Of a stretch of DNA of 17,940 bases, positions 15,088-17,940 are shown one piece after another. The translations under genes were made by a program, and so were the position numbers. Source of the DNA: Mageeibacillus sp. UBA5442 (GTDB lineage Bacteria > Bacillota > Clostridia > Saccharofermentanales > DTU023). Numbering within the stretch: the stretch's first letter is position 1; each line of letters starts with the position of its first letter. The DNA is taken from the NCBI GenBank assembly GCA_002427475.1, contig DIRG01000066.1, positions 39,406 to 57,345 on the forward strand. The letters run 5' to 3'. The notes under the pieces are model-generated. The model saw only the letters and a program-made list of their open reading frames with translations, was not told where the DNA came from and did no database searches.

Positions 15088-16662
15088 ATGTCTGCAATTC
15101 TAATGAATATTCCGTATTTATCAGCTATATCCGTGTCAGGCTATCAGGCAATAAGCTATGCTTGCATGATTGCAGTGCCCGCGATAATGGTCGTTCTATT
15201 TGTCGTGGCTCTATTACGCAATCGTAAGCTTCGCTTGGAAGCGGCCGCTAGAGAGAAGAGCTTTACCACAACTCTGGATGCTGTCGACTTTGACCAGGGT
15301 AATGTTTTCGACAATCTTCAGACAGTACGTGAAAACTTGAATGATGAAGAGATTAGCGAATTTCTTGATGATCTCAGTGTCCAAAGTGAAAGACTTTATC
15401 GAGGCAAGTGGCTGCCCGATCCGGAACCTCTACTGCTGCAAAAAGATGTTTTTCATGTCTTTAAGAACGCTCGCTTCAATGCATTAATCTCTGCTTTGCT
15501 TATTGTGCTAGGCATTATTGCTGCCGTAGTCGTTCTCGTTGCAGACGCAAACCTCTTCCTTACTGCTGAGCAGGCAGTTGTACCCCCGCTAATCATGGCT
15601 AGTTTGATTCCCTTGGGAACAGGGCTTGTCACAGCAATCCTTTTGAGCGTCGATGCTCGCAATACCAGATATGTTCTGGCGCAAACGGTGCAGAACTTTA
15701 GTAGCACTTTGGCAAACACAGCACCCGTGTATCAAGATCGGGCCGGAGTCACGCTCCTTATCAGCGAACTTATTTCATATGGCGAAACCATGCGCCAGGA
15801 AGTGAGATCGTTCAGCGAAATTGCTCAACAATTAGTAGAGGGAGAATTTGCAGAAGGTGTACGTAACGCAGTGCGCGATGTGATGGAAAAAGAAGTAGCA
15901 CCTCCCATCAAGGAATCGAGCGCAGCCCTGAGTAATTTGGCCGACAGCTTAGCCGAAAAGCAGGAGTCAGGGATGCAAGAATTGGCGGACTCTTTCACTG
16001 AGAAGACCGTCGAGGCTTTGCAGGTACATTTGGCACCCTTGCCGCAAGAATTATCTAAAATCAACCGCCTCACAGATTCGTCTCTTGCAATGATGGAAGA
16101 ATCCAAGCAGATCATGGCAGCATCGCGCGATGAGAATGTTAATTTAAATCAAGAGCTACACGAGATCCTAGGTCTGATGGCCATCTCGCGCAACGATATC
16201 GCGAATGAGTCCGCTACATTGAGCGATAATTTGAAGCTCATTTCAGCTAGTTCAGATAAGCTGACTGCACTGTATATGGGCGAGCAGGAAGGCTTGTCTA
16301 ATCAGTTGTCGCGACTCTCCGATCAACTGAGGCTTAATACCGATCTACTGAACAGAGCAATCGGCGAGACGTCAAAGACCATGGAAAGATCCGTACACCT
16401 GACAGAGGAACAAAGTCGCTTGACTGAGAGCTTCTTGCAGCGTATCAAACAACAAGTTAGCGCTTTGGAAGAGATGACTCGTTCAATAGAAACCAGCAGC
16501 TTAGACTTTAGTGAGAAGTCTACAGACTATGTCCAGCGCACATTGCAGGATTACGATAGCGGTCTGGCTGAAGTAATCGAACGCCTGAGCTTCACTACAG
16601 CAGAGATTCGGGAAGCCATAGATTCTCTACCCGCAGCGATACGTAGTATTGGAAAAGAATAA
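15088..16662 (+). CDS. MotA/TolQ/ZorA-like membrane protein with long helical tail
   Basis: A 524-residue protein of unknown function. Likely membrane spans: residues about 21-43, 131-152 and 164-188. Between spans 1 and 2 lies a charged segment of about 85 residues, presumably cytoplasmic. Span 3 contains Ser172, Pro175, Thr178, Thr182 and Ser187 (ASLIPLGTGLVTAILLS), polar residues of the kind that line MotA/TolQ/ZorA ion channels. From about 190 to the end the protein is almost wholly helical with heptad-like Leu/Gln/Ser/Glu patterns, resembling the long intracellular tail of ZorA; the pattern also recalls chemoreceptor or apolipoprotein-like coiled coils. AAGGAG at 15074-15079 is 8 bases before the ATG. 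The stop overlaps the next start (TAATG), so the two proteins are probably made together. The family assignment is by topology only and needs an HMM search against MotA_ExbB. Confidence 0.6.
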   Translation: MSAILMNIPYLSAISVSGYQAISYACMIAVPAIMVVLFVVALLRNRKLRLEAAAREKSFTTTLDAVDFDQGNVFDNLQTVRENLNDEEISEFLDDLSVQSERLYRGKWLPDPEPLLLQKDVFHVFKNARFNALISALLIVLGIIAAVVVLVADANLFLTAEQAVVPPLIMASLIPLGTGLVTAILLSVDARNTRYVLAQTVQNFSSTLANTAPVYQDRAGVTLLISELISYGETMRQEVRSFSEIAQQLVEGEFAEGVRNAVRDVMEKEVAPPIKESSAALSNLADSLAEKQESGMQELADSFTEKTVEALQVHLAPLPQELSKINRLTDSSLAMMEESKQIMAASRDENVNLNQELHEILGLMAISRNDIANESATLSDNLKLISASSDKLTALYMGEQEGLSNQLSRLSDQLRLNTDLLNRAIGETSKTMERSVHLTEEQSRLTESFLQRIKQQVSALEEMTRSIETSSLDFSEKSTDYVQRTLQDYDSGLAEVIERLSFTTAEIREAIDSLPAAIRSIGKE

Positions 16663-17940
16663 TGCATGACCCTGAAATGAAAAACGCCATACGCAAACCT
16701 AAGCTGCGTAAAGCAGAGTTGTTTCTTGTGCCTGACGCTAAACTTCAGTCTACTGAGGAAATAGTTATTCCTGAACAGACAATGGCGGCTGAGCAGACTG
16801 AACCGAGTGAGCAGACTGAGCCGAGTGATCAGACTGTACAGGTCGAACAGATAGTGCAGGTTGAGGGTGTTGAGCAATCTGAACAGGTCGAACAGATAAT
16901 GCAGGCTGAGCTAGCAGAGCGCCAGATTTTGCGTCCTAAGCGCATTGCAGTTAAAACTGATAGGGAAGAAAAAGAGGAGCTTAAAGAATCCGAACCGGAA
17001 GAAGATTTGCAAGCTGAAATTGAGTCTGAGTCAGAAAACACAGATATTTTTGTTGAAAGCAGCAAGAGTGAGATTGAAGCGCAGTCTGATACTGAAACTG
17101 ATCCTGAGCATGAAGTCGCAGCTACGTTCTCAGAAGCCTTCACGCAAACACAACCCCAGCCCCAGCTGAGACGAATAATTGATATCACTCAGGCTAAACC
17201 TGAAGTTAAAGTAGAACAGCCTGAGCCTGAAGTGAAAAAAACATATCTTGTGCCGGATATTCCTTTGCGCTTTTCCACCTTTGAGGAAGCTTTGGATTCC
17301 TGCAGAGAAGTTCATCCCTCGCCGGAAGAGTTGCTTATGAATCAGACAGCTGTACAGCGTACTTGGCTGATGTCGCAGTTGAAAAAGGCAAAGACAGAAT
17401 CAGAAATTGAGACTCTCGCTTACAGTTTAAACTTCAAGGATTTGTCGGTTCTTTTCCCGGTGCTCTCAACCGTGAAAAAACGAGATGAAGCCAATCAGAT
17501 ACAGAATTTGATCAGATTGCGCGCCAGTCATTTCCTTTATATTTGCGGCTGGCTCACTTTACAGTTCAGTTACCCACGTTCTACCGTTGCTAGGGTATTG
17601 GCAGACCTCTGCATGATACTTGAAGATATTTCTTTCTTGCGCGAAGAACTGAGCCAAGGCGAGATGGAGCAGATTAGGGAATGCAAAACTCCGGATCTCG
17701 GACCTGATCGCATAATTTGGAATGAAGTGGAGATGATTTCAGAGATCTCTCTACCTAATAGCAGGCGTTTCGTCAGCGATATCGCAAATGAGCTCTACAA
17801 GTCCAATATTGATGAGGATGTTTTCCTGAAACGTTACGCGATTTATCCCAACCTAGCGCTGGGAAAAACGATTCTAGAAAAATACGAAGAAATCGCCACT
17901 GGCATGGAAGTTAATCCGATGTTGTCTAATGCTTTTTTGG
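16662..17940 (+). CDS. Unknown large protein, acidic repetitive N-terminus plus helical domain, truncated by window end
   Basis: Open from ATG at 16662 through the last base (426 codons visible, no stop), overlapping the previous stop as TAATG. No signal peptide or membrane span is visible, so a cytoplasmic protein is expected. Residues 1-35 are basic with FLVPDAKLQ; 40-190 are low-complexity, rich in Glu, Gln, Ser and Val, including imperfect EQTEPS and VEQIVQVE repeats; a second YLVPDIPL at 195-202 marks the start of a folded helical region. That region has aromatic and Arg-rich helices, for example TWLMSQLKKAK, RLRASHFLYICGWLTLQFSYPRS and SRRFVSDIANELYKS. I recognise no family. ZorC-type (EH signature) proteins are helical partners of ZorA and are worth comparing, but the similarity I see is only in general character. 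Confidence 0.8.
   Translation, partial: MHDPEMKNAIRKPKLRKAELFLVPDAKLQSTEEIVIPEQTMAAEQTEPSEQTEPSDQTVQVEQIVQVEGVEQSEQVEQIMQAELAERQILRPKRIAVKTDREEKEELKESEPEEDLQAEIESESENTDIFVESSKSEIEAQSDTETDPEHEVAATFSEAFTQTQPQPQLRRIIDITQAKPEVKVEQPEPEVKKTYLVPDIPLRFSTFEEALDSCREVHPSPEELLMNQTAVQRTWLMSQLKKAKTESEIETLAYSLNFKDLSVLFPVLSTVKKRDEANQIQNLIRLRASHFLYICGWLTLQFSYPRSTVARVLADLCMILEDISFLREELSQGEMEQIRECKTPDLGPDRIIWNEVEMISEISLPNSRRFVSDIANELYKSNIDEDVFLKRYAIYPNLALGKTILEKYEEIATGMEVNPMLSNAFL
16791..16910 (+). repeat. Short in-frame tandem and spaced repeats in the acidic linker
   Basis: An 18-base unit encoding EQTEPS occurs at 16791-16808 and 16809-16826 with one base different, then a partial third copy at 16827-16836. 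A 27-base unit encoding VEQIVQVE-like sequence occurs at 16839-16865 and again at 16884-16910 with 25 of 27 bases identical, offset 45 bases. All keep the reading frame, so they can change linker length without breaking the gene. Confidence 0.8.

Noticed and set aside
15088..17940. Complete Zorya defence operon
   Set aside because: Only a ZorA-like topology is seen; the second gene is not ZorB, and no helicase or nuclease lies in the window, so the name is not justified.

Overview
The window reads as a stretch of core chromosome from a low-to-moderate-GC Bacillota of the class Clostridia. The grounds are the gene order (small basic protein gene, ftsZ, nrdR, an OmpR-type two-component system, nth, recG-rsmD-coaD, ddl), strong AAGGAGG-type ribosome binding sites, and a Gram-positive set of lipoproteins. 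No spore gene is present where clostridia usually carry spoIIGA-sigE-sigG, between ftsZ and nrdR, so the source may be an asporogenous lineage. I cannot name a genus from this sequence. All fifteen genes lie on the + strand, and there is no rRNA, tRNA, transposase, integrase or CRISPR array.

Layout. 1-219: the 3' end of a small basic protein (DUF1290) gene. 220-446: a structured inverted repeat, a candidate promoter and the ribosome site of ftsZ. 447-1832: ftsZ with a TTG start and an unusual tail holding two copies of the tail-peptide motif, closed by a clear intrinsic terminator at 1867-1901. 1928-4676: nrdR followed by a response regulator and histidine kinase that overlap as ATGA. 4677-4784: an AT-rich regulatory gap with a palindrome and TTTACA repeats. 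4785-14990: a tightly packed row of nine genes with overlaps or short gaps: an HtrA-like lipoprotein lacking two of its three catalytic residues, nth, recG, rsmD, coaD, a helical protein of unknown function, ddl, a lipoprotein class B penicillin-binding protein, and nagA. 15088-17940: a MotA/TolQ/ZorA-like three-span membrane protein with a long helical tail, translationally coupled to a large protein with a repetitive acidic N-terminal half that runs off the right edge.

Functionally the region mixes division (FtsZ, Sbp), envelope building and sensing (two-component system, HtrA-like lipoprotein, Ddl, PBP, NagA) and information or cofactor housekeeping (NrdR, Nth, RecG, RsmD, CoaD). The part least explained by known biology is the right-end pair. 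A Zorya- or Mot-like ion-driven complex is a reasonable hypothesis, but no ZorB/MotB-like partner is visible in the window. The pseudo-HtrA lipoprotein next to a two-component system and the FtsZ with a duplicated tail motif are the other main points of interest.
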